Below are positions 25,044 through 34,696 of a DNA stretch of 64,000 bases, piece by piece. Source of the DNA: Paenarthrobacter aurescens (GTDB lineage Bacteria > Actinomycetota > Actinomycetes > Actinomycetales > Micrococcaceae); the NCBI RefSeq assembly GCF_041549525.1, contig NZ_CP157456.1:1922001-1986000 (forward strand). Reading direction: 5' to 3'. The translations under genes were made by a program, and so were the position numbers. The notes below the pieces were generated by a model. The model saw nothing but the letters and a program-made list of their open reading frames with translations. It had not been told where the DNA came from and made no database searches. Position 1 is the first letter of the stretch; each line of letters starts with the position of its first letter.

Positions 25044-26414
25044 TCAGCAGGCGATCACGTTGACGGCGAGACCGCCCCTGGATGTCTCCTTGTACTTGCT
25101 CTTCATATCTGCGCCGGTCTCACGCATGGTCTTGATGGCTGTGTCCAGGGAAACATGATGGGTACCATCGCCACGCAGACTGATCCGGGCGGCGTTAATG
25201 GCTTTGTTGCTGGCCACTGCATTGCGTTCAATGCAGGGGATCTGCACCAAACCGCCTACGGGGTCGCAAGTCAGGCCCAGGTTGTGCTCAATCCCGATTT
25301 CGGCGGCGTTCTCCACCTGCTCAGGGGTCCCGCCGAGGATCTCGCAGAGCGCCCCGGCAGCCATGGAACATGCCGAGCCCACTTCCCCTTGGCAACCCAC
25401 TTCTGCCCCGGAGATTGAGGCGTTCTTTTTGAACAGGACTCCAATGGCAGCTGCAGTAAGGAGGAACCGTACTACCGCTTCTTCGTTGGCTCCAGGAATG
25501 AACTTCATGTAGTAGTGCAGAACGGCAGGAATGATGCCTGCCGCGCCGTTGGTGGGAGCCGTGACGACCCGCCCGCCGGTGGCGTTTTCTTCGTTGACAG
25601 CCAGGGCGAACAGGTTCACCCAGTCCAGAGCACGCAAAGGATCGCTGGCGTCGTCTTTTGCCTGGAGGTCCGCCAGGAGCCGCGGAGCACGACGACGGAC
25701 CATCAGGTTGCCGGGGAGGTGAGCTTCGGTTCGGCTGCAGCCGCGCGAGACGCACTCCTTCATGGTTTCCCAAATGTGGAGGAGCTCCGAACGGGTTTCC
25801 TGCTCGCTGCGCCAGACGCCCTCATTGGCCAGCATGATGTCGCTGATTGAAAGGCCGTCCTTGGCGCAGTGGGCCAACAATTCCCCGGCGTTGGAGAAGG
25901 GGTAGGGGAGTTCTACGGTGTCGGGTTCCACCTTGCCCACAGCGTCTTCGTCCACAACAAAGCCGCCTCCCACCGAGTAGTAGACGCGTTCCGCCAAAAC
26001 GTTCCCCTGACCGTCGAAGGCCTGGAACCGCATGCCGTTGGGGTGCGCCGGAAGGGATTGCCGCAAGTGCAGCACCACGTCATTGGCTCTGTTGAAGGAG
26101 ATCATCCGGCGCCCCGCGAGCATGATCTTTTTGGCCTCCGTGGCTTGGTCTACAGCTCGGTCCGCCGTGAGGGTCTCCACGGATTCCGGGTCTTCGCCCA
26201 TGAATCCGAGGATGATTGCTTTGTCCGAGCCGTGCCCACGTCCAGTAGCCCCCAGAGATCCGAAAAGTTCAGCGTGAAGGCGATCAACGGCGTCGATCAT
26301 TTGCTCTTTTTCAAGGGCCTGAATGAAGGAACGGGCTGCGCGCATGGGCCCTACTGTGTGAGAGGACGAGGGACCGATGCCAATCGAAAACAGGTCAAGG
26401 GCGCTCAAGGCCAT
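25044..26414 (-). CDS. sdaA: L-serine ammonia-lyase (single-chain, iron-sulfur type)
   Basis: 456-aa serine dehydratase of the [4Fe-4S] type with beta and alpha domains fused; it deaminates L-serine to pyruvate and ammonia. The N-terminal signature [18 protein letters not shown] (about 11-28) and the C-terminal cluster cysteines in [14 protein letters not shown] and LTCDPVGG are present, as is the last-residue cysteine (VIAC) of this family. CTGGAGG lies 5 nt before ATG 26414. Followed after 183 nt by the homoserine dehydrogenase-like gene and preceded by a LysR gene on the same strand. I looked for a riboswitch in the 139-bp leader and saw none. Confidence 0.95.
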   Translation of the reverse strand: MALSALDLFSIGIGPSSSHTVGPMRAARSFIQALEKEQMIDAVDRLHAELFGSLGATGRGHGSDKAIILGFMGEDPESVETLTADRAVDQATEAKKIMLAGRRMISFNRANDVVLHLRQSLPAHPNGMRFQAFDGQGNVLAERVYYSVGGGFVVDEDAVGKVEPDTVELPYPFSNAGELLAHCAKDGLSISDIMLANEGVWRSEQETRSELLHIWETMKECVSRGCSRTEAHLPGNLMVRRRAPRLLADLQAKDDASDPLRALDWVNLFALAVNEENATGGRVVTAPTNGAAGIIPAVLHYYMKFIPGANEEAVVRFLLTAAAIGVLFKKNASISGAEVGCQGEVGSACSMAAGALCEILGGTPEQVENAAEIGIEHNLGLTCDPVGGLVQIPCIERNAVASNKAINAARISLRGDGTHHVSLDTAIKTMRETGADMKSKYKETSRGGLAVNVIAC

Positions 26415-26553
26415 GGGTTACCTCCAGGGGTTTCAGTTGGGATCTTTACCCAGCTTGGAGGTGAATCGTGGCGGCGTCCATCGAAAAGTTGTGAACAGAA
26501 ACTCAAGCAGGACTTAACAATGCATCGAGACTCAGAGTCAATGCCCAGGGGAG

Positions 26554-27447
26554 TCAGGCTTTAGGGCGGGCGTCGGTTGCCCTGCGTAGTTCATCGACGA
26601 CGGCAGTAATGGCCGGCGATTCGCGGCTGGCGGCCCGGTGGAGAACGATGATGTTGCGCCCGTAGCCCGGATCAACGCGGCGTACCACCAGGTCCTCCGT
26701 TTCGCGTCCGAGGTTCAGTTCACTCATCAGCGCCACGCCCAGGCCGCCGCGAACCAATCCGAGCATGGCCATGAGGTTGCGGCAATTGGCTACGACATTG
26801 GGCTCAAACCCGGCATCCCGACAGGTTTGGCGAACGAACTGCTCAAAGACGCTGCCTTCCTGGTCCAGGATCCAGCGTTCGTCAGCGAAGTCTGAGAGCG
26901 TGGCGTCCGCGGACCCGTGCCGGTCTCCCGGGAGGCATAGGATGATCTCGTCCCTGCCCAGGATGGTCTTTACCAGCCCTTCATCCTGGACATCGTGCAG
27001 GTCATCCACCACCGCCACATCAATGTGCCCGGCTCTCAGCTGGGCCACACTTTCGAAGGGTTCCAGGTCCGAGACCATCAATTCCAACCGCGGATAATCG
27101 CCCTGTAAGGTCCTGAGCGCCGAGGGGAGCACCGTGCTGCAGAAGCTGGGGAAGGCACTGATTGTCAGCCGCCCGCGGACGTCTGTTTGAAGCTTCTTCA
27201 GGTTGGCCTCAGCAGCTTCAACCTCAGTGGCGATCCTGGCATAGTGTTCCACCAGCATGAGACCGGCATCGGTCAGGCGAACGTTCCTCCCTGCACGGAC
27301 CAGCAGGGCCAGGCCGGCCTCTCTTTCGAGCACTGCCAGCTGTTGGCTTACTGCCGATGTTGTCATGTGAAGCTTGGTGGCAGCGGCGGTCATTGTTCCC
27401 TCGAGGGCGAGAGTTTTGAGGATTTGAAGTCTTCGGATATCCAGCAA
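26554..27447 (-). CDS. LysR-family regulator
   Basis: 297-aa LysR-type regulator from TTG 27447, which gives the usual LDIRRLQILKTLALEG beginning and has GGAGG 3 nt upstream; an upstream GTG at 27471 would add eight residues. The helix-turn-helix spans about residues 16-60 (TMTAAATKLHMTTSAVSQQL) and the periplasmic-binding-like effector domain 90-295. It precedes sdaA on the same strand, so it may regulate the serine/homoserine block. Confidence 0.9.
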   Translation of the reverse strand: MLDIRRLQILKTLALEGTMTAAATKLHMTTSAVSQQLAVLEREAGLALLVRAGRNVRLTDAGLMLVEHYARIATEVEAAEANLKKLQTDVRGRLTISAFPSFCSTVLPSALRTLQGDYPRLELMVSDLEPFESVAQLRAGHIDVAVVDDLHDVQDEGLVKTILGRDEIILCLPGDRHGSADATLSDFADERWILDQEGSVFEQFVRQTCRDAGFEPNVVANCRNLMAMLGLVRGGLGVALMSELNLGRETEDLVVRRVDPGYGRNIIVLHRAASRESPAITAVVDELRRATDARPKA

Positions 27448-27505
27448 GGGGCCTCCAGGGTTTAGGACCACTTAAGCTTAGATGCCCGGAGCAGCTAGTT
27501 GCCGA

Positions 27506-28507
27506 CTACGGGTGGACAAACCCCATGGTCGCGGCGCCTTGTTCGTCAATGAGCCTGCCCAAGTGCTTGCTCATCCTGAACACCACGCTCCGATCAACAA
27601 TTCTGGCGCTGGGCACTGCTGCCTCCAAAGCGGCTTCGAAACGCATCACATCCGACATTTCCCGAAGCCACACTGCCACTACGAGGTTGTATTGGCTTGC
27701 AACGGCCAGCGCTGTACGGGCCTCGGGAATCCGGGCCATCAGTCCGGGCATCTGTTGTATGTGCTTTGCCGCGGTTCGCATGAAGTACCAAGCGTAGACG
27801 GGCCAACCGGTAACGGTCCGGGCCACGTCCGTTCGGATCCGGAGCATGCCATCTGCGCGCATGCGGGCCAGCCCGTCGGCGACGCGCTGCTCGCTGAGGC
27901 CGTGCTCGGCAGCGATCCGGCTGACTGTACGCCGCCCGTCTTCCGTCAGGCAGTGGCGAAGCGCCGCTTCGACGTCAGGGTGCACTGCCCGCGGTGCCCT
28001 GGCGCGAGGTGGGCGGGGCCGTGGGACTTTCGCGGCATCTTGGGGACTCAGGGCTCGCATCCTCCAGTCGGAAGCTTCCATGATGATTTCGGTGACTAGG
28101 TGGGTTTGGGTGTTCCTGACGCCGTCCAGGATTCCGATGCTGTTGGTGACGATATTCCAAATGGAAAGGGGGTTATCTGCATGCATGGTGGCCAACAGAT
28201 CGCGTCCGCCCGAGGTGTGGTCCAGGGTCAGCACCTCCGGGATCCGTGCGAGGTGCCGGGCAACATCGCTGATCTGCTGGGGGTGGCACGTGATATCGAT
28301 CAGGGCAGACGCTCCGCCCGGGAAGATTCCGGTGGTCCAGGCAAGCCCACGTTCCTTCAGGGACTCAAATCGTCGGGCCAGGGTGACGGCATCCACGCCG
28401 ATCACGGGTGCCAGCTCGCTCCACGAGGCCCGCCCCTCTATCTGAAGGGCATGGATGATGCGTTCCTCAAGAGGATCAAGCACATTTTTCGACACGGAAT
28501 GAATCAT
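27506..28507 (-). CDS. Two-module Lrp/AsnC-type regulator
   Basis: 333-aa protein with a duplicated Lrp architecture: first helix-turn-helix (DPLEERIIHALQIEGRASWS) and ligand module over about residues 10-150, an Arg/Pro-rich linker, then a second helix-turn-helix (SRIAAEHGLSEQRVADGLAR) and ligand module. Such tandem AsnC regulators are common in actinobacteria and usually act on adjacent amino-acid or peptide genes. It is divergent from the MFS plus M20 hydrolase pair. The start is uncertain: ATG 28507 gives the best domain boundary; ATG 28531 is an alternative. Confidence 0.85.
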   Translation of the reverse strand: MIHSVSKNVLDPLEERIIHALQIEGRASWSELAPVIGVDAVTLARRFESLKERGLAWTTGIFPGGASALIDITCHPQQISDVARHLARIPEVLTLDHTSGGRDLLATMHADNPLSIWNIVTNSIGILDGVRNTQTHLVTEIIMEASDWRMRALSPQDAAKVPRPRPPRARAPRAVHPDVEAALRHCLTEDGRRTVSRIAAEHGLSEQRVADGLARMRADGMLRIRTDVARTVTGWPVYAWYFMRTAAKHIQQMPGLMARIPEARTALAVASQYNLVVAVWLREMSDVMRFEAALEAAVPSARIVDRSVVFRMSKHLGRLIDEQGAATMGFVHP

Positions 28508-28597
28508 ATCCACGGAAAACTGCAATTTCATCAACCGGAAACATGGAGCTCTCATGATGTTGTGATCCCGTTCACTTCTCATCACATCGGAGCGTTC

Positions 28598-30046
28598 ATG
28601 CGTACAACTGCGCAGAAATCCACCACGGCGGCAGGTGCCGTCGGCTTCCTGGTGGTCATGGAGCTTGGCAGCGGCATCCTTCAGGGCTGGCTCAATCCTC
28701 TGTTCTCGTCCATCGGCGAACACTACGGAGTCTCAGCTGCGTCCCTCAACTGGATCAGCGCCTCCTATCTCCTGTCGACGGTCTTGGTTGTTCCCCTCCT
28801 GTCCAAGCTTGGCGATATCCACGGTCACAAGCGGATCCTGATGATCGCCACAGCAATCGTGGCCGCGGCGTCCGTCCTGGTCGCCTTCGCCCCCAACTAC
28901 GAGTTGTTCCTCTTGGGCAGGGCAATTCAGGCACCGCTGGCTGTTTTCCTTCCCCTTGAATTCGCCATCGTTCACCAGCGTGACTCGGCACGCTCAGGGA
29001 GAAGCATCGGCAGGCTCGTCGCGGCGCTGACACTTGGGGCAACCATAGGTGGCCTGCTCTCCGGAATCGTGCTGGACGTGGTGGACAGCCTGTCCATCAC
29101 CCTGCTGTTGCCCGCGATTTTCATGGCGCTGTGCCTTCCCGGGATCGCGATTTTTGTCAAAGAATCGCCGCTACGCAGCAAGGGCAGGGTGGATTACCTA
29201 GGCGCGCTGCTGCTCGGCGGCGGTTTGGCCGCCCTGCTGGGCGGCGCCTCCAACCTCTCAGCATGGCCGCCCATGGGCACTGCGATCGCCATGTTGGCGG
29301 GAGTTGCACTCCTCGTTGCCTGGGTGATGTCGGCCCGCCGGATTGAGCACCCCTTGGTAAACCTGAACATGCTGCTCCGAGGTGGCCTGGGGCTGCCCAT
29401 CATCGTCGCTTTCCTTTATGGCGCCCAAATGTTCGGCGCGCAAGCGCCTATCTCGGTCTACCTTCGTTCCGACCCCGCCACGGTGGGCTTCGGCTTTGGG
29501 GCTGCAGCCTCGGCCGCAGGAACCATGCTCAGCATCATGGCATTGGCAGCATTTCTTGGGGCTTCCCTCAGTGACCGGGTTGCCCGGGCACTGGGCGGTC
29601 CGCGGAGCGTGGCTCTAGGCGGCGTCCTGAGCGCTGTGGCCTACGTCTTCATGATTCTGGCACCGGGAAGCCTGGTGACTTTCGCTGTATGGCTGGTAAT
29701 CGTAGGCGTGGGTGCCGGCCTGGTCAGCGGCACGTTGCCAATGCTGGTGGTCCAACGGGCGGCCGCAGATTCTGTGGGAATCGCCTCCGGTCTCTATAAC
29801 ACTGCACGCACTGCTGCCGGCGGCGTAGCAGGAGCACTTTTCGCGCTGCTGATGGCTGCACTGGCCACGCCCACAACGGCCGGACCAGGAGCCGCCACCG
29901 AGCTGTCATTCCACGCTGTCTGGTGGATCTGCGCAGGCCTTTCCATTCTGTTCGCTGTGGTTGTGCTCTTCATTCGGCCTGCCAAGCCAACCCCACCATC
30001 CGTTGCTGCATCGGCCGATGCCGACGCCCTCGAACCCGTCAACTGA
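28598..30046 (+). CDS. MFS transporter (DHA2-like)
   Basis: 482-aa facilitator with 12-14 hydrophobic segments; loop 2-3 motif A is recognisable in KLGDIHGHKRIL (about residues 72-83). Starts at ATG 28598, with GGAG 6 nt upstream. A 26-nt gap leads to the M20 hydrolase gene, so they form a two-gene unit. It may move the hydrolase's amide substrate or a product. Confidence 0.88.
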   Translation: MRTTAQKSTTAAGAVGFLVVMELGSGILQGWLNPLFSSIGEHYGVSAASLNWISASYLLSTVLVVPLLSKLGDIHGHKRILMIATAIVAAASVLVAFAPNYELFLLGRAIQAPLAVFLPLEFAIVHQRDSARSGRSIGRLVAALTLGATIGGLLSGIVLDVVDSLSITLLLPAIFMALCLPGIAIFVKESPLRSKGRVDYLGALLLGGGLAALLGGASNLSAWPPMGTAIAMLAGVALLVAWVMSARRIEHPLVNLNMLLRGGLGLPIIVAFLYGAQMFGAQAPISVYLRSDPATVGFGFGAAASAAGTMLSIMALAAFLGASLSDRVARALGGPRSVALGGVLSAVAYVFMILAPGSLVTFAVWLVIVGVGAGLVSGTLPMLVVQRAAADSVGIASGLYNTARTAAGGVAGALFALLMAALATPTTAGPGAATELSFHAVWWICAGLSILFAVVVLFIRPAKPTPPSVAASADADALEPVN

Positions 30047-30072
30047 CATCCCCACCCACAAAGGAGTATCCA

Positions 30073-31302
30073 ATGACCGTTTCCATCGACATCACCTCCA
30101 AGGCTGCCCTGCGCGAGGCTGTGCAGGAGTCCGTTACCGCCGTCGGGCCTTCCATTCTGGAACTGAGCCACAAAGTCCACGCACTGGCGGAGATCTCCTG
30201 GGAAGAGCATAAATCGGCTGCGGCCGTGGCCGACGTCCTGCGTGCAGGTGGTTTCGACGTCACGGAGAGCGCCTATGGCGTCCCGACGGCGATCGAAGCA
30301 ATTTACGGTACCGGGGAACTGACGGTAGTGATCTGTGCAGAGTACGACGCCCTTCCCGAGGTGGGTCATGCCTGTGGCCACAACATGATCGCTGCCGCCG
30401 GAGTGGGAGCTGCGCTGGCGCTCAAGCCCGTTGCCGACGCCGCAGGACTTCGTATCAAACTTCTCGGCACCCCGGCTGAAGAGCACGGCGGCGGAAAGGT
30501 GTCACTGCTGCAGGCAGGTGCGTGGGAAGATGCGGCGTTCTCGCTCATGGTGCACGGGATGACTGGGGTGGAACGAAGCGCCTCAGCCTTCACCATGGCT
30601 GCAGTTGAACGATTTGAAGTCCAGTTCAAAGGAAGCGAAGCGCATGCTGCCGGCGCGCCGGACAAGGCGATTAACGCCGGAGCGGCAGCAAGCCTGGCGC
30701 TGATGAACATGGCCGTTCTCCGGCAGCACCTGCCAGAGAATGCCAACACCAACGCCTTCATCTCCCATGGCGGGGGAGCCACCAATGTCATTGCCGGCGA
30801 CTCCACCGTCCAGGTAGAAGTCCGGGCCGGCGACGTTGAAGTATGGCGGAACCTCAAGGGACGGGTGCTTGCCTGCTTCGAAGGCGCAGCGATCGCCACG
30901 GGCTGTACGTGGACGCATCGGCAGACTGAGCACCCGTACGCTCCCATCATGACCCACGAGGGACTGGGAAGCTTCTGGGATCGGAACATGGAAGCTATCG
31001 GCAGGCCTGTGGACACCACACCGGTTTTTGGTGGCGGATCCTCTGACATGGGCAACGTCTCCCAAGTCATTCCGTCCGTTCACGGCATGGTGGTGGTCCG
31101 CAACAGCACCGCTGTTCCCCATCACCCGGACTTTACCGCCGACGCTATCAGTCCCGAAGCTGATCAGGCAGTGCTCGACGGTGCAGCGGTCCTGGCCCTG
31201 ACAGTTCTGGATGCCGCCCTTGAGCCTGCCTTGCGGAACGAGCTATTGGAACGTCAGGCCGGCCGGCGCCCCGGCGCAACTACGGTGACTCTGGAGGCCT
31301 GA
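30073..31302 (+). CDS. M20-family amidohydrolase (AbgB/PM20D2-like)
   Basis: 409-aa zinc-dependent M20 hydrolase cleaving an N-acyl or dipeptide bond. Metal-site motifs: EYDALPEVGHACGHN (90-104, with Cys101 and His103 as in the M20D group) and GTPAEEHGGG (132-141, catalytic Glu pair). A dimerisation insert sits at about 180-300, and late HHPDF carries the last metal histidine. Relatives hydrolyse p-aminobenzoyl-glutamate, indole-acetyl amino acids or beta-alanyl dipeptides. AAAGGAG lies 7 nt before ATG. Cotranscribed with the MFS gene. Confidence 0.9.
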   Translation: MTVSIDITSKAALREAVQESVTAVGPSILELSHKVHALAEISWEEHKSAAAVADVLRAGGFDVTESAYGVPTAIEAIYGTGELTVVICAEYDALPEVGHACGHNMIAAAGVGAALALKPVADAAGLRIKLLGTPAEEHGGGKVSLLQAGAWEDAAFSLMVHGMTGVERSASAFTMAAVERFEVQFKGSEAHAAGAPDKAINAGAAASLALMNMAVLRQHLPENANTNAFISHGGGATNVIAGDSTVQVEVRAGDVEVWRNLKGRVLACFEGAAIATGCTWTHRQTEHPYAPIMTHEGLGSFWDRNMEAIGRPVDTTPVFGGGSSDMGNVSQVIPSVHGMVVVRNSTAVPHHPDFTADAISPEADQAVLDGAAVLALTVLDAALEPALRNELLERQAGRRPGATTVTLEA

Positions 31303-31344
31303 CCGGTTCACTGCACCATGAAGAGCAGCAACGCCTGAGGCGGA

Positions 31345-31380
31345 TGCGGCGTCCGGTGATACGAGGTACCGGACGCCGCA
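31345..31380. terminator. Bidirectional terminator, perfect 13-bp stem
   Basis: TGCGGCGTCCGGT (31345-31357) pairs with ACCGGACGCCGCA (31368-31380), 10-nt loop, between the convergent ends of the M20 hydrolase and DUF808 genes. Confidence 0.7.
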
Positions 31381-31385
31381 ACGCG

Positions 31386-32408
31386 CTAGGAGGCTGGTTT
31401 GTCGTCGTGCTTCTCAGGCTTATGGCCGGCGACGGCGGCGCGGACGTCGCCTTCGTCGTGGTCCTCATTCTTCTTGCCAAAAGGCAGCACCTTCAGCAGC
31501 GGGTGCAGGATGAGCATGATGACCAGGCCCCAGATGGCTCCCAGGACGGCCGAGCACAGCGTGTTCACCAGCCAGGCCAGGAAGCCGCCCACAACGGCAA
31601 TCCCGGCGAAGGGTGACTCAAGTACATGGACAAGGTCATAAGGGCCGTGCCATCCGAGGTCGTAAGCCCCCTGGAGCATGATGTGACCACCAACCCACAA
31701 CATGGCGATGGTGCCGATCAGGGTGATGGCAGCCAGGACAGCGGGCATGCCTTTGACCAAAAGGCGGCCGAACCGCTGGGAGCCGGCAGAGTCCTTGGTG
31801 GTCAGGTGCAGGCCGATGTCATCCATTTTGACGATGAGCCCCACGGCGCCGTAGACGAGGACAGTGATGATGACTGCCACCACCACCAGAATGAACGCCC
31901 TGACCCACAGAGACTCAGCGGCCACCTCGTTCATGGCGATCACCATGATTTCGCAGGACAGGATGAAGTCTGTGGTGATGGCGCCCTTGGTGACTTTGGC
32001 CTCGGCCTCGGGCCCGCGTTGGACAGCCGGCGCTTTCTGGTGCTCGGTGTGGCCGCGCAGTTTGTGCCACACCTTTTCGGCGCCCTCGTAGCAAAGGTAG
32101 CTGCCACCCAACATGAGGATGAACGGGATGACTCCCGGAATGAAGGCGCTGATCAGCAGCAGTGCCGGGAGGATGATGACCAGTTTGTTTCGCAGTGAGC
32201 CCCAGAAGATCCGTTTGATCATGGGCAGTTCACGGGACGGGTCGGCCCCGGAAACATACTGTGGAGTGACAGCGGCGTCGTCAATGACCACACCGGCGGC
32301 TTTCGCCCCTGCCTTGGCCGCTCCTGCGGCGATGTCGTCCACGGATGCAGCCGCAATACGGGCAAGGGCTGCAACGTCGTCCAAAAGCGCTACCAGACCG
32401 CCGCTCAT
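31386..32408 (-). CDS. DUF808 family membrane protein (YedI-like)
   Basis: 340-aa integral membrane protein of the DUF808/YedI family. The conserved start SGGLVALLDDVAALARIAA and VTPQYVSGADPSRELPMIKRI (about 60-80) are diagnostic, followed by about seven hydrophobic segments. The tail is charged and His/Lys/Asp rich. Start is taken at ATG 32408, where family members begin; the frame extends to 32453 without support. Cellular role unknown. Confidence 0.9.
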   Translation of the reverse strand: MSGGLVALLDDVAALARIAAASVDDIAAGAAKAGAKAAGVVIDDAAVTPQYVSGADPSRELPMIKRIFWGSLRNKLVIILPALLLISAFIPGVIPFILMLGGSYLCYEGAEKVWHKLRGHTEHQKAPAVQRGPEAEAKVTKGAITTDFILSCEIMVIAMNEVAAESLWVRAFILVVVAVIITVLVYGAVGLIVKMDDIGLHLTTKDSAGSQRFGRLLVKGMPAVLAAITLIGTIAMLWVGGHIMLQGAYDLGWHGPYDLVHVLESPFAGIAVVGGFLAWLVNTLCSAVLGAIWGLVIMLILHPLLKVLPFGKKNEDHDEGDVRAAVAGHKPEKHDDKPAS

Positions 32409-32519
32409 AGAGCCACCCCGTCCTGCTTTTGGACGGACAGCAATGGATGGCAACTTGAGGACAAACGCGTTATTGGCATGATCGGATTATATGTTGCCGT
32501 CCTGAACGGCAGCGCGACG

Positions 32520-32551
32520 CCGAACGGCCCCCATGGATGGGGACCGTTCGG
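32520..32551. terminator. Hairpin after the DJ-1/PfpI gene
   Basis: CCGAACGG (32520-32527) pairs with CCGTTCGG (32544-32551); inside, CCCC and GGGG extend the stem. It lies 16 nt past the minus-strand stop at 32567. Confidence 0.6.
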
Positions 32552-32566
32552 ATAAGTCCCGGCAGA

Positions 32567-33343
32567 CTAGTGTTCGGTGTCAGCCGCTTCCTTCTTGGCA
32601 GTCTTCTCCGCGTCCTTCTCAGCACGCAGCGCCGCTGCCTCATGCTGCTCTTCGGCCTTTTCCTGGTGGATGACCTCGGCGAAGAGCTTCTCCATTTCCT
32701 TGGCGACCCCTGCCGCTGAGGCTGGATTCTGGCCGGTCACCAGGCGCTCGTCCACCGCCACCTTCTCTTCGAAGACACCTGCGGAAACGTGACGGGCGCC
32801 CTGTTCTTCCAAGCGGTCTGCCAGGAAGAACGGGATGACCTTGTCCTTACCGGCGGCCACTTCCTCATCGTTGGTGAACGCCGCAACGTCCCGTCCTTGA
32901 ACGAGGCGGAAACCGTTTTTCAGTTCCACATTCAGCAGTCCGGCGGGACCGTGGCAAACTGCACCCACCAGGCCGCCGGCGTCGTAAACGCTGGCTACCA
33001 GGCGCTGGAGTCCTTCGCTGTCCGGGAAGTCCCACATAGTGCCGTGCCCTCCAACGAGGTAGACGGCGTCGTACTGTTCGGGATCCACGACGTCCACCCG
33101 GGCAGTGTTGTAGAGTCCGGCGCGTGTGGTTTCATCCTTGGTGAAGGCAACCTGGATGGGATCATCGGCGTCAACCTCGTCGGCCGGAGGTTGGCCGCCC
33201 TTGATGGAGGCAAAATCGACGAAGTGGCCGGAATCTTTGAAGACCTTCCAGGGATGTGCGGCTTCGGCGACGTTGTAGCCGGTCTTCTCGCCTGTGGTGC
33301 CCAGTTCGGAAACGCTGGTCAGTACCATGAGGATTTTCTTCAT
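32567..33343 (-). CDS. DJ-1/PfpI-type glutamine amidotransferase-like protein (Hsp31/glyoxalase III group)
   Basis: 258-aa class I glutamine amidotransferase-like protein of the DJ-1/PfpI superfamily. The nucleophile elbow GAVCHGPAG places Cys130 with His131 adjacent; GGHGTMWDFPDSEGL (98-112) matches the Hsp31-like group, which has methylglyoxalase (glyoxalase III) or chaperone/deglycase activity. The last 40 residues form a charged Glu/Lys/Ala helix that is unusual for the family and may bind a partner. AAAGGAG lies 6 nt before ATG 33343; the frame upstream of it is not credible. Confidence 0.9.
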   Translation of the reverse strand: MKKILMVLTSVSELGTTGEKTGYNVAEAAHPWKVFKDSGHFVDFASIKGGQPPADEVDADDPIQVAFTKDETTRAGLYNTARVDVVDPEQYDAVYLVGGHGTMWDFPDSEGLQRLVASVYDAGGLVGAVCHGPAGLLNVELKNGFRLVQGRDVAAFTNDEEVAAGKDKVIPFFLADRLEEQGARHVSAGVFEEKVAVDERLVTGQNPASAAGVAKEMEKLFAEVIHQEKAEEQHEAAALRAEKDAEKTAKKEAADTEH

Positions 33344-33407
33344 GAAGTGCTCCTTTCGTCCACCATCCACCCTACGCCCCACGAAATTCCGGCCCTCTAA
33401 TACGCTG

Positions 33408-33437
33408 TTGACAGGAAAGAAGTAACGCGGGTAACCT
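33408..33437 (+). promoter_or_regulatory. Promoter of the fructan regulator gene
   Basis: TTGACA (33408-33413, perfect -35), 18-nt spacer, TAACCT (33432-33437, TAnnnT-type -10). The spacer and -10 contain AGTAACGCGGGTAACC, a degenerate relative of the operator just downstream, so regulator binding could block RNA polymerase directly. Confidence 0.65.
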
Positions 33438-33454
33438 AAGTCACATGCCCATCG

Positions 33455-33470
33455 GGTAACGCGCGTTACC
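33455..33470. promoter_or_regulatory. LacI-type operator, perfect 16-bp palindrome
   Basis: GGTAACGCGCGTTACC reads identically on both strands and has the central CG typical of LacI/GalR-family sites. It is about 80 bp upstream of the LacI-type gene and just past the presumed transcription start, fitting autoregulation of the fructan locus. Confidence 0.75.
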
Positions 33471-33549
33471 AACAGCGTTTCCTGAGGAGCAGCCAGACAA
33501 TGAAGCACTGGCAATACCATCGCATCAATCAAGAGCTCCGGAGCATTCA

Positions 33550-34617
33550 ATGGCGAAAACCAACCGTGACGAGGCCGCACCTGTGCGGCAACGGGGAGTC
33601 ACCATGAAGGACGTCGCCAACCACGCCGGCGTCTCCCGGACTGCAGTCTCGTTTGTGCTGAGCAACCGCGAAAATGCCAGCATTTCCGAGGAAACCCGTA
33701 CCCGGATCAATCACGCTGTGCAGGAACTGGGCTATCGTCCCAATGCCGGCGCACGTGCGCTGGCATCCCGGCGTAGTGATTGGTACGGGATAGTCACTGA
33801 GATCGTCACGGCACCCTTCGCCGTCGACATCATCAAAGGAGCCCAGGATCAAGCCTGGCTTGACCGCCGGTTCCTGCTCATCGCGCCCTCCGACCAGGCC
33901 GATGCCGTAGGACCCAACCAGGGCCTGGAAGATGCCGCCACTGAAAAGCTGTTGGAACAACGAGTGGAAGGACTTTTGTACGCAGCCACCTTTCACCGGG
34001 GCGTGCATGTTCCGGAAAGCGCCAATGAAGTACCCACCGTCCTGATCAATTGCTTCGACGCGGACGGGAAGCTGCCCTCGATTGTCCCCGACGAGCGCGG
34101 GGGTGGACGCGTGGCGGTGGAACGATTGCTCCAAGCCGGTCACACCCGGATTGGCATCATCAACCTTGACCCGGATATTCCGGCTGCAGTGGGACGTTTG
34201 GAGGGTGCACGCGAAGCACTCGCCAACGCCGGACTGGAGCTTGACCCTGAACTGGTGGTGTCAGGATACGCAACGGCTGACGGGGGCTACGAAGCCGCGT
34301 GCCACATCCTGGATCGCTACCCGGAAAGTGACAGGCCAACAGCACTGTTCTGCCTCAATGACCGCATGGCGATGGGCGCCTATGACGCCATCAAGGAACG
34401 GGGCCTGACCATCCCCGGCGACATCGCCGTGATCGGCTTCGACAACCAGGAACTTATTGCGGCTTACCTGCGGCCGAAATTGACCACGGTTGCGTTGCCC
34501 TTCGAAAAAATGGGCGCCTTGGGCGTCCAAACGCTCGCCGCTCTTACAGCAGGACAGCCGATCCTTGCCGACCAGCAATTGGTCGACTGTCCGCTGCTAG
34601 AACGCTCTTCGGTCTGA
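33550..34617 (+). CDS. LacI-family regulator of the fructan locus
   Basis: 355-aa LacI/GalR regulator. Helix-turn-helix at about residues 18-62 (TMKDVANHAGVSRTAVSFVL, then NHAVQELGYRPNAGARALA), followed by the sugar-binding periplasmic-type domain with the characteristic GFDNQELIAAYLRPKLTTV near residue 298. GGAG lies 7 nt before ATG. First gene of a same-strand cluster that continues into the ABC importer and GH32 genes, so it is the likely local repressor, induced by fructose or a fructo-oligosaccharide. Confidence 0.92.
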   Translation: MAKTNRDEAAPVRQRGVTMKDVANHAGVSRTAVSFVLSNRENASISEETRTRINHAVQELGYRPNAGARALASRRSDWYGIVTEIVTAPFAVDIIKGAQDQAWLDRRFLLIAPSDQADAVGPNQGLEDAATEKLLEQRVEGLLYAATFHRGVHVPESANEVPTVLINCFDADGKLPSIVPDERGGGRVAVERLLQAGHTRIGIINLDPDIPAAVGRLEGAREALANAGLELDPELVVSGYATADGGYEAACHILDRYPESDRPTALFCLNDRMAMGAYDAIKERGLTIPGDIAVIGFDNQELIAAYLRPKLTTVALPFEKMGALGVQTLAALTAGQPILADQQLVDCPLLERSSV

Positions 34618-34696
34618 CCGCGAAATCAACGTCGAAGAGCAAACCCTTACCCACCCCTTCACCTTGGACGATGAAGACAGGAAAGAGATAACCATC

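Noticed and set aside
26415..26553. Riboswitch upstream of serine ammonia-lyase
   Set aside because: I looked for glycine- or SAM-type conserved cores in the leader and found none.
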